DNA of 64,000 nucleotides from Anaerolineaceae bacterium. Lineage in GTDB: Bacteria > Chloroflexota > Anaerolineae > Promineifilales > Promineifilaceae. The notes beneath the pieces are model-generated. The model saw only the letters and a list, made by a program, of their open reading frames with translations. It ran no database searches and was not told where the DNA came from. Shown in pieces: positions 52,762 to 61,105 of this stretch; position 1 is the first letter of the stretch; each line of letters starts with the position of its first letter. Made by a program: the position numbers and the translations under genes. The stretch is taken from contig PABI01000183.1 in the NCBI GenBank assembly GCA_002699125.1, positions 1-64,000 of the forward strand, read 5' to 3'.

Positions 52762-53202
52762 TTAGAGATTTTGCTGAACAAAATCGTAGTCGTAGGTGGT
52801 GATTTCGTAGAGATGGCCGTAGGGATCGCAAAAGTAGATGGACCAGGCGAGATCGTGATCAACCACATGCTGCCGGATCAGCCGCTCGTTTTGCTGATTG
52901 TACACGACAACGTCGTCTAGCCGGGAAAGAAATTGCAGAAAGCCGGGGCCATCCACACCAAAAGCCACGCGGTGATGTCCGGCAGTGGAGCGGCTGCCTT
53001 TGGGTTCGCCCTGGAACAAGGCTAATTTGGTGCCGTGGCCAGCGGTGGTGAGCATCAGCGGGCCGTCGCTGGCCCAAAACTCAAATTCGGGGATGATGTG
53101 CAGGCCAAGCACGTCAGCGTACCATTTGGCTGCTTCATACTGGTCAGGCACAAGCAGCTCGACGTGATCAATTTGCTGTACTTGAAAGGTGGATTGGGTC
53201 AT
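52762..53202 (-). CDS. VOC (glyoxalase/dioxygenase-fold) protein
   Basis: A 146-residue protein with two beta-alpha-beta-beta-beta units. The metal-binding positions are suggested by His in IDHVELLV, His in HHRVAFGV and Glu in GHLYEITTYD, the pattern of extradiol dioxygenases and glyoxalases. WYADVLGLHI and YFCDPYGHLYE are family-typical. The frame is open to 53259; ATG at 53202 with GGAG upstream is chosen. Substrate unknown. Confidence 0.88.
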   Translation of the reverse strand: MTQSTFQVQQIDHVELLVPDQYEAAKWYADVLGLHIIPEFEFWASDGPLMLTTAGHGTKLALFQGEPKGSRSTAGHHRVAFGVDGPGFLQFLSRLDDVVVYNQQNERLIRQHVVDHDLAWSIYFCDPYGHLYEITTYDYDFVQQNL

Positions 53203-53400
53203 ATTTTGCTCCTGTTCAATATTGTGCCTGATTATCTCATGGGGAAACGGCCGTGTCATTGATCAATCGTCAAGGAAAGGGACCTGGACAAAAGGACAGG
53301 TGCATAGGTTGATTATTTAGAACAAATGGTCTACCATTGGGCCTGTGAAGTAACCAGAAAAAGGCCAGGTTTTTCATCTCGAAAACAGAAGGAGCAGATT

Positions 53401-54126
53401 ATGAAATTAGGTGACGTGGTACAAATTTCAATTGGGGTGCCGGATTTAGCCGAAGCGGTCACGTTTTACGAGGCGTTAGGATTTTCACAGATTGCAACCA
53501 ATCAGGAGCCGTGGCCGTGGGCGCAGTTTTCTGACGGCCGTAACCTCATCTTGCTCAACCAGGACGGAAATATTTACACGGGACTGAACTATTTTTCTAC
53601 GAATGTGCCCGAGAAGGTAGCACAGATTGAAGCGGCCGGCGTGTCGTTTATGAGCAAGCAGCAGCAAAACGGCCGTCTCCACACTGCCATCTTTGGCGAC
53701 AACAATGGGCTAATGGTAGGCCTGATCAACCATGAAGCGGCCGAAATGCCGCACCCTACCGGCTTTCCGCTGTGCCACTGCGGCAAGTTTGGCGAGCTGG
53801 CAGTGGCGGTGAACGATTTTGGCGAAACGGCCGCTTTCTGGCAGCAGTTTGGCTTTGAACCGACGCACACCAGCAATGAACCGTATCCGTGGGGCATTTT
53901 TAATGACGGCCGTATCGTCCTGGGCTTTCATGAAACCACTGAATTTGGCAAAAATGGCCCGGCGCTCACCTACTTTGCCCCGGACATGCCGGAGCGCATT
54001 GAGCGTGTGCGCCAGGCGGGCATCTCCTTTGCCAGCGAAATGCCTGATGAAACCGGTGAGGTGCGCAACGCCACCCTGAAAGGCTCGGCAGGTGAAGCCA
54101 TCTTCATGTTTGAGGGTGAAGTGTAG
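53401..54126 (+). CDS. Two-domain VOC protein
   Basis: A 241-residue protein with two VOC domains (about 5-118 and 130-240), each beginning VGVPDLAEAVTFYEALGFSQ- or VAVNDFGETAAFWQQFGFEP-like. The typical metal His/Glu positions are mostly replaced (for example ISIGVPD in place of a His), so it may bind small molecules rather than catalyse, as in bleomycin-resistance-like or antibiotic-binding members. GAAGGAGC precedes the ATG at 53401; the frame is open to 53326. Confidence 0.85.
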   Translation: MKLGDVVQISIGVPDLAEAVTFYEALGFSQIATNQEPWPWAQFSDGRNLILLNQDGNIYTGLNYFSTNVPEKVAQIEAAGVSFMSKQQQNGRLHTAIFGDNNGLMVGLINHEAAEMPHPTGFPLCHCGKFGELAVAVNDFGETAAFWQQFGFEPTHTSNEPYPWGIFNDGRIVLGFHETTEFGKNGPALTYFAPDMPERIERVRQAGISFASEMPDETGEVRNATLKGSAGEAIFMFEGEV

Positions 54127-54207
54127 TTTGAGCCACAGAGGCAAAAGAGAATTTTGAGATGTGTCGATTTTATGGCCGACTGTTCGTCGTTTGGGTAGAG
54201 GTCCGTT

Positions 54208-54229
54208 GGTCAATTTTTAAAAATTGACC
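54208..54229. promoter_or_regulatory. 22-bp perfect palindrome upstream of a DinB gene
   Basis: A 22-base perfect palindrome, half-site GGTCAATTTTT, ends 21 bases before the DinB ATG. It may be an operator for a dimeric repressor, or a short dispersed repeat. Confidence 0.5.
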
Positions 54230-54250
54230 TACTTGTAAGAGGAGGCAGTC

Positions 54251-54733
54251 ATGCCAACAGCACAAAAATTGATTCAATCTTTTCAAACAACCACCTGGCT
54301 CATCAACAAGCAGGCCGAAGGCCTAAGCCATGAGCAGATGCTCTTGCAGCTGCCGTTTCGGGGCAACTGTTTCAACTGGATTTTGGGGCATATCGTGACC
54401 AATCGGGACAAGGTGCTGGTTTTGCTGGGTGAAGAACCCCAGTTTAGCGAGGACGAGGTGTCCCGGTATGTGCGTGGTTCTGATCCGGTGGTGGGGGCGG
54501 AAACGGCCGTTGACAGCCAACGTCTCCTTGAAGCGGTGCAAACCTCGCAAAGCAAAATCGAAACGGCCCTGGTTAAAATTGACCCGGCAGCGTTGGCTGC
54601 CATTTACAGTGAAGAACACAACATAACAGTGGGAGAGCGCATCAACGGCTTGCATTGGCACGAAACATACCATACCGGCCAGCTAGAAATCTTACGCCAG
54701 TTGGCGGGCACCAATGATCGCATTGTAGGGTAG
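54251..54733 (+). CDS. DinB-like four-helix protein
   Basis: A 160-residue DinB-family protein. Metal ligands are suggested by His in WILGHIVTNRD and the pair in LHWHETYHTGQLEILRQL. The sequence is not closely similar to the paralogs at 29576 and 49474 beyond the fold. AAGAGGAGG precedes the ATG. The 22-base palindrome just upstream is a candidate operator. Function unknown. Confidence 0.83.
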   Translation: MPTAQKLIQSFQTTTWLINKQAEGLSHEQMLLQLPFRGNCFNWILGHIVTNRDKVLVLLGEEPQFSEDEVSRYVRGSDPVVGAETAVDSQRLLEAVQTSQSKIETALVKIDPAALAAIYSEEHNITVGERINGLHWHETYHTGQLEILRQLAGTNDRIVG

Positions 54734-54760
54734 GCAAAATATACGTATCCACCCTATCCA

Positions 54761-54819
54761 GACTACAAAAGTCTTGGAGGCAATGTGGCTAATTTCCGGT
54801 GTGTAAGTCTTTTGTAGTC
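54761..54819. repeat. Inverted repeat (GACTACAAAAG)
   Basis: GACTACAAAAG at 54761-54771 is complementary to 54809-54819. It fills the spacer between the DinB and VOC genes and may fold in the mRNA leader. Confidence 0.5.
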
Positions 54820-54837
54820 TTCACGCGGAAAAGGATA

Positions 54838-55260
54838 ATGTCGATGGAAACAAAAACAGAATCATTTCAAATTGTTGGTTTGAACTATGTTTCGCTCTAT
54901 TTATTGAACCTGGATGAAGCGGTGGCTTTTTATACCAAAATCTTCGGCCCGCCGGAGGCGGTGGATGAAAAAGGGCCGCTGTACGGCTGGCGGTTAGGGT
55001 CCACCTGGCTAACGCTATTCAAAAGCGACATTGGCACAGTAAAAGAAAGCAATCCGCGCAATGCCGAGTTTGCCATTCAGGTGGCTGAACCTGCTGAGGT
55101 GGACCGGCTGTATGAGGCATTCCTGGCGGCTGGTGCTAAAAAGTGCATGGTGCCAGAGGATACTAAGATGTACGAGCCGATGCGCTTTGCTTGCGTGGAC
55201 GATCCATTTGGCGTGCGCATTGATATGTACTGCCCTATAGACCCCCCCGCGAGCGAATGA
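54838..55260 (+). CDS. VOC (glyoxalase/bleomycin-resistance-fold) protein
   Basis: A 140-residue single VOC-fold protein with VGLNYVSLYLLNLDEAVAFYTKIFG, split across the first strands, and FACVDDPFGVRIDMYCPI at the C-terminus. The first metal position is occupied by Tyr or Ser rather than His, so metal dependence is doubtful. The start ATG at 54838 has AAAAGGA upstream; the frame is open from 54799. It overlaps the convergent SDR by 26 bases. Confidence 0.83.
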   Translation: MSMETKTESFQIVGLNYVSLYLLNLDEAVAFYTKIFGPPEAVDEKGPLYGWRLGSTWLTLFKSDIGTVKESNPRNAEFAIQVAEPAEVDRLYEAFLAAGAKKCMVPEDTKMYEPMRFACVDDPFGVRIDMYCPIDPPASE

Positions 55261-56023
55261 GCTGGCCGGTAATCCAGCCCGCTTCCGGTGACGCCAGAAA
55301 GCGCACCAGCCGGGCGGCATCTTCTGGGGTGCCAATGCGCCCCATGGGGGCCTGGGCCACAAACGTTTGCCGCAAATCATCGGGAATCCATCCCGTGTCG
55401 GTGATGCCGGGATCGATGGCGTTGACGGTGATGTGCCGACTGGCCAGTTCGGCGCTGAGGCTGAGGCTGAACGCTTCCACCGCGCCCTTGCTGGCCACGT
55501 AGGCCAGTTCGTCCGGCATGGGGCCAAAGCTTTGGCCCGAACTGATGTTGATGATACGGCCGTTCACCACCTGCTCATCGTCACCAAACTGTCGCACAAA
55601 TTGCTGGCACAGCAGCATCATGCCTCGCACGTTAACCGCATAATGATTGTCCAGCGACTGGGCCGTAAGCCGGTCGAGGTTTTCACTGGTGGAATAGGCG
55701 GCATTGTTGACCAAAATATTAGCCGTGCCAAATTGTTCTCGCACCATGGCAAACAGCTCGGCCGGAGCGGTGGGCCGGCTTAAATCCAGTTCCAGGCCCG
55801 CGGCTTCCACCCCCATTTCTTGCAGCTCGCCAACAATTTCCAACGCTTCATTATCCTGGCTGCCCCAGGGCATGGTGGCATCGTACGGCCGAAAATAAGT
55901 CGTAAAAATATTGCAGCCCACTTCGGCCAGGGCACGGGCAATGGCGGCGCCAATGCCAATTTTACGACTGACGCCGGTGATTACGGCCGTTTGCCCGCGC
56001 AGCATCTCTGGTTGCCAATTCAT
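55235..56023 (-). CDS. Short-chain dehydrogenase/reductase (3-oxoacyl-reductase-like)
   Basis: A 262-residue classical SDR. The cofactor region is ITGVSRKIGIGAAIA (a variant with an insertion around the Gly motif), NNAAYS replaces NNAG, the catalytic Ser is in INISSGQ and Y-x-x-x-K is in YVASKGA. Length and the GWITGQLIRSRGG C-terminus match FabG-type reductases. The inserted Gly motif resembles that of a few aminoglycoside- or secondary-metabolite reductases. Substrate unknown. Confidence 0.88.
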   Translation of the reverse strand: MNWQPEMLRGQTAVITGVSRKIGIGAAIARALAEVGCNIFTTYFRPYDATMPWGSQDNEALEIVGELQEMGVEAAGLELDLSRPTAPAELFAMVREQFGTANILVNNAAYSTSENLDRLTAQSLDNHYAVNVRGMMLLCQQFVRQFGDDEQVVNGRIINISSGQSFGPMPDELAYVASKGAVEAFSLSLSAELASRHITVNAIDPGITDTGWIPDDLRQTFVAQAPMGRIGTPEDAARLVRFLASPEAGWITGQLIRSRGGL

Positions 56024-56127
56024 CTTCTGGACCTCGCAAAAGTTTCGTTAATTTGTGTCGTTAGTACCGACAGATGGCCTTTTGTTGGTTGACGGCCGTT
56101 GTGCCAACGGCTACACTGTTCTCCGCA

Positions 56128-57030
56128 ATGGTACAACAAAATCCTCCTGCAACACCATTCCCACTTCTGCAAAATGCTCCCCTGGTCATCACCATCTTGC
56201 TTTTGTTAGATAGCTTGCATTATGTGTTTGCCCGCTTGCTGCGCAATTACCTGCCGCCGGTGCAAGCAGCCTTGTTTGTTTTGGGCATCGCTACGGTGGA
56301 AACGGCCGTGTTCCTTCTCTGGCGGCGCAAAGTCCGGCTAAATATACTGCGACAAAATCTTTGGTTTTTTGCCGTGGTTGGACTGCTGGTGGCCGGGGCA
56401 ACTGCTCTAAGCTTTGCCTCTGTGCGCTATGTCGATGCGGGCACCGCCTCCATGCTGGCGCAGACGTCTACCCTGTTTGCCCTGGCACTTGGTCTCTTTT
56501 GGCTGCGTGAGAAGCTGCATCGCATTGAGCTGTTGGGTGCGAGTGTGGCGCTGCTGGGCATTTTTGTCATTAGCTTCCAGCCGGGAGATGTGTTGCGGGT
56601 GGGGTCGCTGCTGGTGTTGGCTTCAGCGCTTTTATATGCACTACATGCTGCCGTGGTAAAGCGCTACGGGCAGGAGATTGATTTTGCCAACTTCTTTTTG
56701 TTTCGCGTAGGCAGCACAACGTTCTTTTTGCTGCTCTTTATGGCGGGGCAGGGAAGCTGGCAGCGGCCCAGCGGCGTCGCCTGGCTGGTGCTGCTGTTGG
56801 TGGCCACAGTGAATATTGTGTGCAGCCGTGCTTTATATTATCTGGCGCTGCGCCGCCTACAGATCAGCCATCATGCCATTTTGCTGACGCTCAGCCCAGT
56901 GATTGCCATCATCTGGTCGTTGCTGCTGTTTGGTGAGGCGCCAACGCGGCAAGGTTTTATGGGTGGAACGGCCGTTTTGCTGGGGGTTTTCATTGTTACC
57001 TGGCAGCAGCGTAGGCAGGTCACTGCCTGA
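56128..57030 (+). CDS. EamA-type DMT transporter
   Basis: A 300-residue polytopic membrane protein with ten helices arranged as two EamA repeats. The first unit ends at about 145 with ELLGASVALLGIFVISFQPG, the second with PTRQGFMGGTAVLLGVFIVTW, both typical of the drug/metabolite transporter superfamily. Substrate is unknown, with amino acid or metabolite export usual. The frame opens at 56074, but ATG at 56128 gives the standard short N-terminus before helix 1. It is divergent from the SDR at 55235-56023. Confidence 0.88.
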   Translation: MVQQNPPATPFPLLQNAPLVITILLLLDSLHYVFARLLRNYLPPVQAALFVLGIATVETAVFLLWRRKVRLNILRQNLWFFAVVGLLVAGATALSFASVRYVDAGTASMLAQTSTLFALALGLFWLREKLHRIELLGASVALLGIFVISFQPGDVLRVGSLLVLASALLYALHAAVVKRYGQEIDFANFFLFRVGSTTFFLLLFMAGQGSWQRPSGVAWLVLLLVATVNIVCSRALYYLALRRLQISHHAILLTLSPVIAIIWSLLLFGEAPTRQGFMGGTAVLLGVFIVTWQQRRQVTA

Positions 57031-57064
57031 AAATCTACTTTACGGAGATTTATAGGAAAACATA

Positions 57065-59782
57065 ATGAATCGTGCAGAACAAGCAAGTCACAACAAGAAA
57101 ATATTTTGGTTTATTCTGGGTGTCGTGAGCCTGGGGCTGTTCATAGCCATCCTGACAGCCGCTGGTGGTCAGGAGAACATCTCTGCGGCTCCCATCGGTG
57201 CCCAGTCGGATGATGGGCTGTGGCAGGATGTGGATGAGGCCACGCTGCGACTTTCCAGCGAACGGCCGATTGTGCCTACCGCCTACCGTGTGGTCTCGCT
57301 GGATTGGAATAAGCTGAACGGTTTGCTGGCCAACACGCCAGACAGCGTGGCTGAAGCGGCAAACAGTGAGGTCATTCTCTCGCTGCCGCTGCCGGATGGC
57401 ACGTACGGCCGTTTCCAAATCAGCCAAACGGCCGTTATGCACCCTGACCTCGCCGCCAAATTCCCTGAGATTCAAACCTATGCCGGTGTGGGCCTGGACG
57501 ATTCCACCGCCTACGCCCGGCTGGACACCACGCCCAAAGGGTTTCACGCCATGATTTTGTCGGTAAACGGCCGTGTCTTCATCGATCCCTACAGCACCGC
57601 TGGCGTTGACCTTTACCAAAGCTATTATGCCAACGATTTCATCCCCAACCTGCCCGACGACTTTGAACCGGATATTGTGGTCGAGCCAGAAGGCGAAACG
57701 GCCGAAAAGCCCGAAGCAATCACTGGTGCCATCAGCTCCGGCGGCACGCTGCGCACCTACCGCCTGGCCGTGGCCGCTACCGGCGAATACACGCAGTTCC
57801 ACGGCGGCACCGTGCCGCTGGCGATGGCCGAAATTACGACTGCTATCAATCGAGTGTCCGGAATCTATGAACGTGAAGTGGCTGTTCGGCTCCAGCTCAT
57901 TGCTAGCAACAACTTGATCGTCTATACAAACAGCACTAGCGATCCTTACACCAACAATGATGGCGTCGCCATGTTGAGCCAAAATCAAACCACTTTAGAT
58001 AGCGTCATTGGTTCCGCAAACTACGATGTGGGTCATGTTTTCAGCACTGGCGGTGGTGGTGTTGCCACCTTGGGTGTGCCATGTGTGTCTGGTCAAAAGG
58101 CTAGAGGCGTGACAGGTTTAAGCTCGCCGGTTGGTGATCCTTTTTATGTGGATTACGTGGCGCATGAGATGGGTCATCAGTTTGCCGGAAATCACACGTT
58201 TAACGGAAATGCTGGTTTTTGTAATTCGTTTGGTCAGCGGAGCGCTTCAACTGCGTACGAGCCTGGAAGCGGTAGCACGATAATGGCTTATGCTGGCATT
58301 TGCAGCCCGCAAAATCTGCAAAGTAACAGTGATGATTATTTCCACGGCATTAGCTTTGATGAGATTGTGAATTACACAACATTAGGCGATGGCAATAGCT
58401 GTGCGGTGCAAACGCCTTCAGGCAATACAGCGCCGAGTGTTGATGCCGGTGCCAGCTACAGCATCCCGTTGAATACACCATTTACGCTCACTGGCTCTGC
58501 CAGCGATTCAGGCGGTTCCGGCTCGCTCACCTACAATTGGGAGGAATTTGATCTTGGCCCGGCCGGCGATCCCAATTCTCCCTCAGGCAATGCGCCGATT
58601 TTCCGTTCGTTCCCGGCAACGTCTTCCCCTTCGCGCACTTTCCCACGCATGTCGGACATTGTGAATAACGTGCAGACGATGGGTGAACTGCTGCCGAGCT
58701 ATGCCCGCACCCTAAATTTCCGCCTCACCGTGCGCGATAACCAGCCTGTAGGTGGGGTGGCGTATGATTCGACGACGGTAACGGCCGTTGCCGGCACCGG
58801 TCCATTCTTGGTAACCGATCCCAACACCAGCCAAACCTGGACGGGCAACACTCTGGAAATGGTGACCTGGAACGTGGCCGGCACCACCGCCGCGCCAATC
58901 AGCTGCGCCAACGTCAACATCCAACTTTCCACCGATGGCGGGTTTACCTATCCCACGGTGCTGGAGGCCAACACGCCCAACGACGGCAGCGAGAGTATCT
59001 TTGTGCCCAATCTGAGCACCAGCAGCGCCCGCGTGCGCGTTAGCTGCGCCAATAACATCTTCTTCGACATCTCCAATGCTAACTTCACGATTCAGCTTGG
59101 CGTTGCCGGCGACCCGTCCCTGGCGGTGAGCAAGAGCGTACAGCCCACGGGCAGCGTAGCGCCTGGGGATATGCTGACCTACTCAATTGATGTAGATAAT
59201 GAGGGCACGGGTCTGGCCGGTAACACCACGGTAACCGATACGTTTGCCAGCGCCTTGGTGAATCCGGAATGTAACGGTGTTCCCGGTAATCTGGTGGATA
59301 CGGTGTCGATTAATCCTACACTGAGCGTGAATTACACCTGCACCGCAGAAGTTGATCCGTCATTGGCGCTGGCTGTGGATATGACGGCCGTTCCCGCCGT
59401 CATCGAAAGTGGTGAACAGGTGACCTACACCATTATCGTCACCAACAGCCACAGCAGCCTGAGCCTGAACAACGTGCAGGTAAGCGCGCCCGGCATCACC
59501 GGCTGCACGCCGGCCCTGGGCACGCCGCAAACGTTGGCCGCCAGGGCCAGCCAGACGTACAGCTGCCCCAACGTTGTGGTCAATTCCCCGGCTGCCACCA
59601 CCGCCACGGCAACTGGCCAACTTACCATCAGCAACACAGCCGCCGCTTCCGACCCAGATGATCCTGATGCGCCGGCCAACAGCAACACCGTGCAAACTCA
59701 GGTCGTCGTTACCGGCCGCGATTCGTTTGCCGTGTACCTGAGTGATTACTTCTACCAATATTTGCCGATTGTGATGCGGTAA
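57065..59782 (+). CDS. Secreted reprolysin-like (M12B) metalloprotease with surface domains
   Basis: A 905-residue exported protein. A signal anchor (residues about 14-33) and propeptide (about 40-225) precede the metzincin domain (about 230-460). The zinc site is HEMGHQFAGNH (H367, E368, H371, H377), followed by the Met-turn STIMAYAG. A PKD/Ig-like domain (about 470-580), further beta domains, and two DUF11-like repeats (LAVSKSVQPTGSVAPGDMLTYS; AVIESGEQVTYTI) follow. The protein ends Y-L-P-I-V-M-R, a tail I associate with exported Chloroflexota proteins, possibly a sorting signal. AGGAAAA lies before the ATG. It probably degrades extracellular protein. Confidence 0.9.
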   Translation: MNRAEQASHNKKIFWFILGVVSLGLFIAILTAAGGQENISAAPIGAQSDDGLWQDVDEATLRLSSERPIVPTAYRVVSLDWNKLNGLLANTPDSVAEAANSEVILSLPLPDGTYGRFQISQTAVMHPDLAAKFPEIQTYAGVGLDDSTAYARLDTTPKGFHAMILSVNGRVFIDPYSTAGVDLYQSYYANDFIPNLPDDFEPDIVVEPEGETAEKPEAITGAISSGGTLRTYRLAVAATGEYTQFHGGTVPLAMAEITTAINRVSGIYEREVAVRLQLIASNNLIVYTNSTSDPYTNNDGVAMLSQNQTTLDSVIGSANYDVGHVFSTGGGGVATLGVPCVSGQKARGVTGLSSPVGDPFYVDYVAHEMGHQFAGNHTFNGNAGFCNSFGQRSASTAYEPGSGSTIMAYAGICSPQNLQSNSDDYFHGISFDEIVNYTTLGDGNSCAVQTPSGNTAPSVDAGASYSIPLNTPFTLTGSASDSGGSGSLTYNWEEFDLGPAGDPNSPSGNAPIFRSFPATSSPSRTFPRMSDIVNNVQTMGELLPSYARTLNFRLTVRDNQPVGGVAYDSTTVTAVAGTGPFLVTDPNTSQTWTGNTLEMVTWNVAGTTAAPISCANVNIQLSTDGGFTYPTVLEANTPNDGSESIFVPNLSTSSARVRVSCANNIFFDISNANFTIQLGVAGDPSLAVSKSVQPTGSVAPGDMLTYSIDVDNEGTGLAGNTTVTDTFASALVNPECNGVPGNLVDTVSINPTLSVNYTCTAEVDPSLALAVDMTAVPAVIESGEQVTYTIIVTNSHSSLSLNNVQVSAPGITGCTPALGTPQTLAARASQTYSCPNVVVNSPAATTATATGQLTISNTAAASDPDDPDAPANSNTVQTQVVVTGRDSFAVYLSDYFYQYLPIVMR

Positions 59783-59793
59783 GCAGGGAGGCT

Positions 59794-59831
59794 GGAGATT
59801 AGAGATTGGAGATTGCCAATCTCTGATCTCC
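59794..59831. terminator. 16-bp hairpin between convergent genes
   Basis: GGAGATTAGAGATTGG at 59794-59809 pairs with 59816-59831 (one G-T pair). It can serve both the protease and the BtrH-like gene. The GGAGATT word recurs in the in-gene insert at 12971-13078. Confidence 0.7.
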
Positions 59832-59841
59832 AATCTCCTCG

Positions 59842-61065
59842 TTAGCTGATTGCCCCGGCTAACGCAGCCAGCGCTTGCTTCTCAGCGGCGTAGATGTGTT
59901 CCAGATGGCCCTGCATGTCGGTAAAGAGGGCGTGCATGGTGTCGTTGTTGATGGGGAAACGGCTTGTCCTGAGCCCGCCGAAGGAGCCGTTTAGCTCCAC
60001 CTCCATATCCTGCAACTGCTGGCTCAACTGGCGCAGCTTATCATCGGCCTCCGTGCCCCTGGCCAAAAAGAGGCTGTACTTCTGCGCCAGCAGCGCTTTT
60101 GTCTCTTTCAGCGGAGCAATCTCATCCGGCAGCACGGCATCGGCAAAGTCGCGCCACAAATCGGACACGTGTCGATACTGCTCTGCTGCTTCTCCCAGCG
60201 TTGACTGATTCAAAATCTCCTCGGCTTCTTGCAGGAAATCGGCATAGAAACCGCGCAGGCCGCCGCCCGCCGTGCCAAACAGCTTGATGCCTTCGTGTAA
60301 CGAACGGAGCGTGCTGTACAATCCCGCTTTTTCTTTAAAGACAACCGGCCAGCCCTTCTTGTTTTTGGTGTCGGTCATCATTTTGGCCCACTTTTTGTAG
60401 ACGGGCAGAGCAAAGGTTTGTGAACTTTGGCTGAGATAATCAACGCAATCTTCCAGCCCGGCCATGATCGCCGCCGGCAGGTCAAATTCAGTGCCGTTGC
60501 TTTCTAGCAAAAGCAGCCGGTTTTTGTAGGAGCCAATGCGCCCCCGCGCCTGGCTTAAACTTTCCCCATCAACGGTGAGCGGTTTTTGCGACCGGTCATC
60601 CAATAAATAGTGGCCGTTTTCCTGGCCAAAGACGGTGACAAAGTGGCCAAAGCAGCCTTCGTACATGGGGCGCAGGTGGAAGTAGGGTAATTTTTCCTGA
60701 TCGACCCAAGCGATGGGGAAACGGCCGTCGCCCAATGCTTCATCTAAATGTCTTGCGGCCGTTTTGGCTCCGCCTGTTTCCAAGAATTCTGTCTTCACGC
60801 CGACACGGTTACAAAAATTTTGCATGAATTCCGTGGTGTAGTTCCATTTGTTTTGGAAACCCATTACCAGGATGGCAGCATCATACTTTTTAAACTCCCA
60901 CAGGATGTAGCCGCAGCCCAACCCACCAGCAATGCCCAACACCATTGGTTCGCTGAGGGGACGGCCGTTGTGCGGCGACACAAACCCCTGGTTGGCCAAT
61001 ACATTCGTCATCGCCGCCGTCTCCGGGTGAACGCCACCCAATTGTGTGTAATTTTCCTTGCTCAT
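59842..61065 (-). CDS. BtrH-like peptidase-fold protein (BtrH_N and DUF4872)
   Basis: A 407-residue protein. The N-terminal part (about 25-180) resembles BtrH of butirosin biosynthesis, a papain-like acyltransferase fold, with Cys51 in GLGCGYIL and a candidate partner His in GHFVTVFG. The C-terminal DUF4872-like helical domain spans about 190-400. BtrH moves an acyl chain from an acyl carrier protein to an aminoglycoside; here no other antibiotic or carrier-protein genes are nearby, so its role is open. A good ribosome site (AAAGGAGC) precedes the ATG. Confidence 0.75.
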   Translation of the reverse strand: MSKENYTQLGGVHPETAAMTNVLANQGFVSPHNGRPLSEPMVLGIAGGLGCGYILWEFKKYDAAILVMGFQNKWNYTTEFMQNFCNRVGVKTEFLETGGAKTAARHLDEALGDGRFPIAWVDQEKLPYFHLRPMYEGCFGHFVTVFGQENGHYLLDDRSQKPLTVDGESLSQARGRIGSYKNRLLLLESNGTEFDLPAAIMAGLEDCVDYLSQSSQTFALPVYKKWAKMMTDTKNKKGWPVVFKEKAGLYSTLRSLHEGIKLFGTAGGGLRGFYADFLQEAEEILNQSTLGEAAEQYRHVSDLWRDFADAVLPDEIAPLKETKALLAQKYSLFLARGTEADDKLRQLSQQLQDMEVELNGSFGGLRTSRFPINNDTMHALFTDMQGHLEHIYAAEKQALAALAGAIS

Positions 61066-61105
61066 TTTTGCTCCTTTCTACTTTGCACTATTCACTTCTC
61101 ACTTT

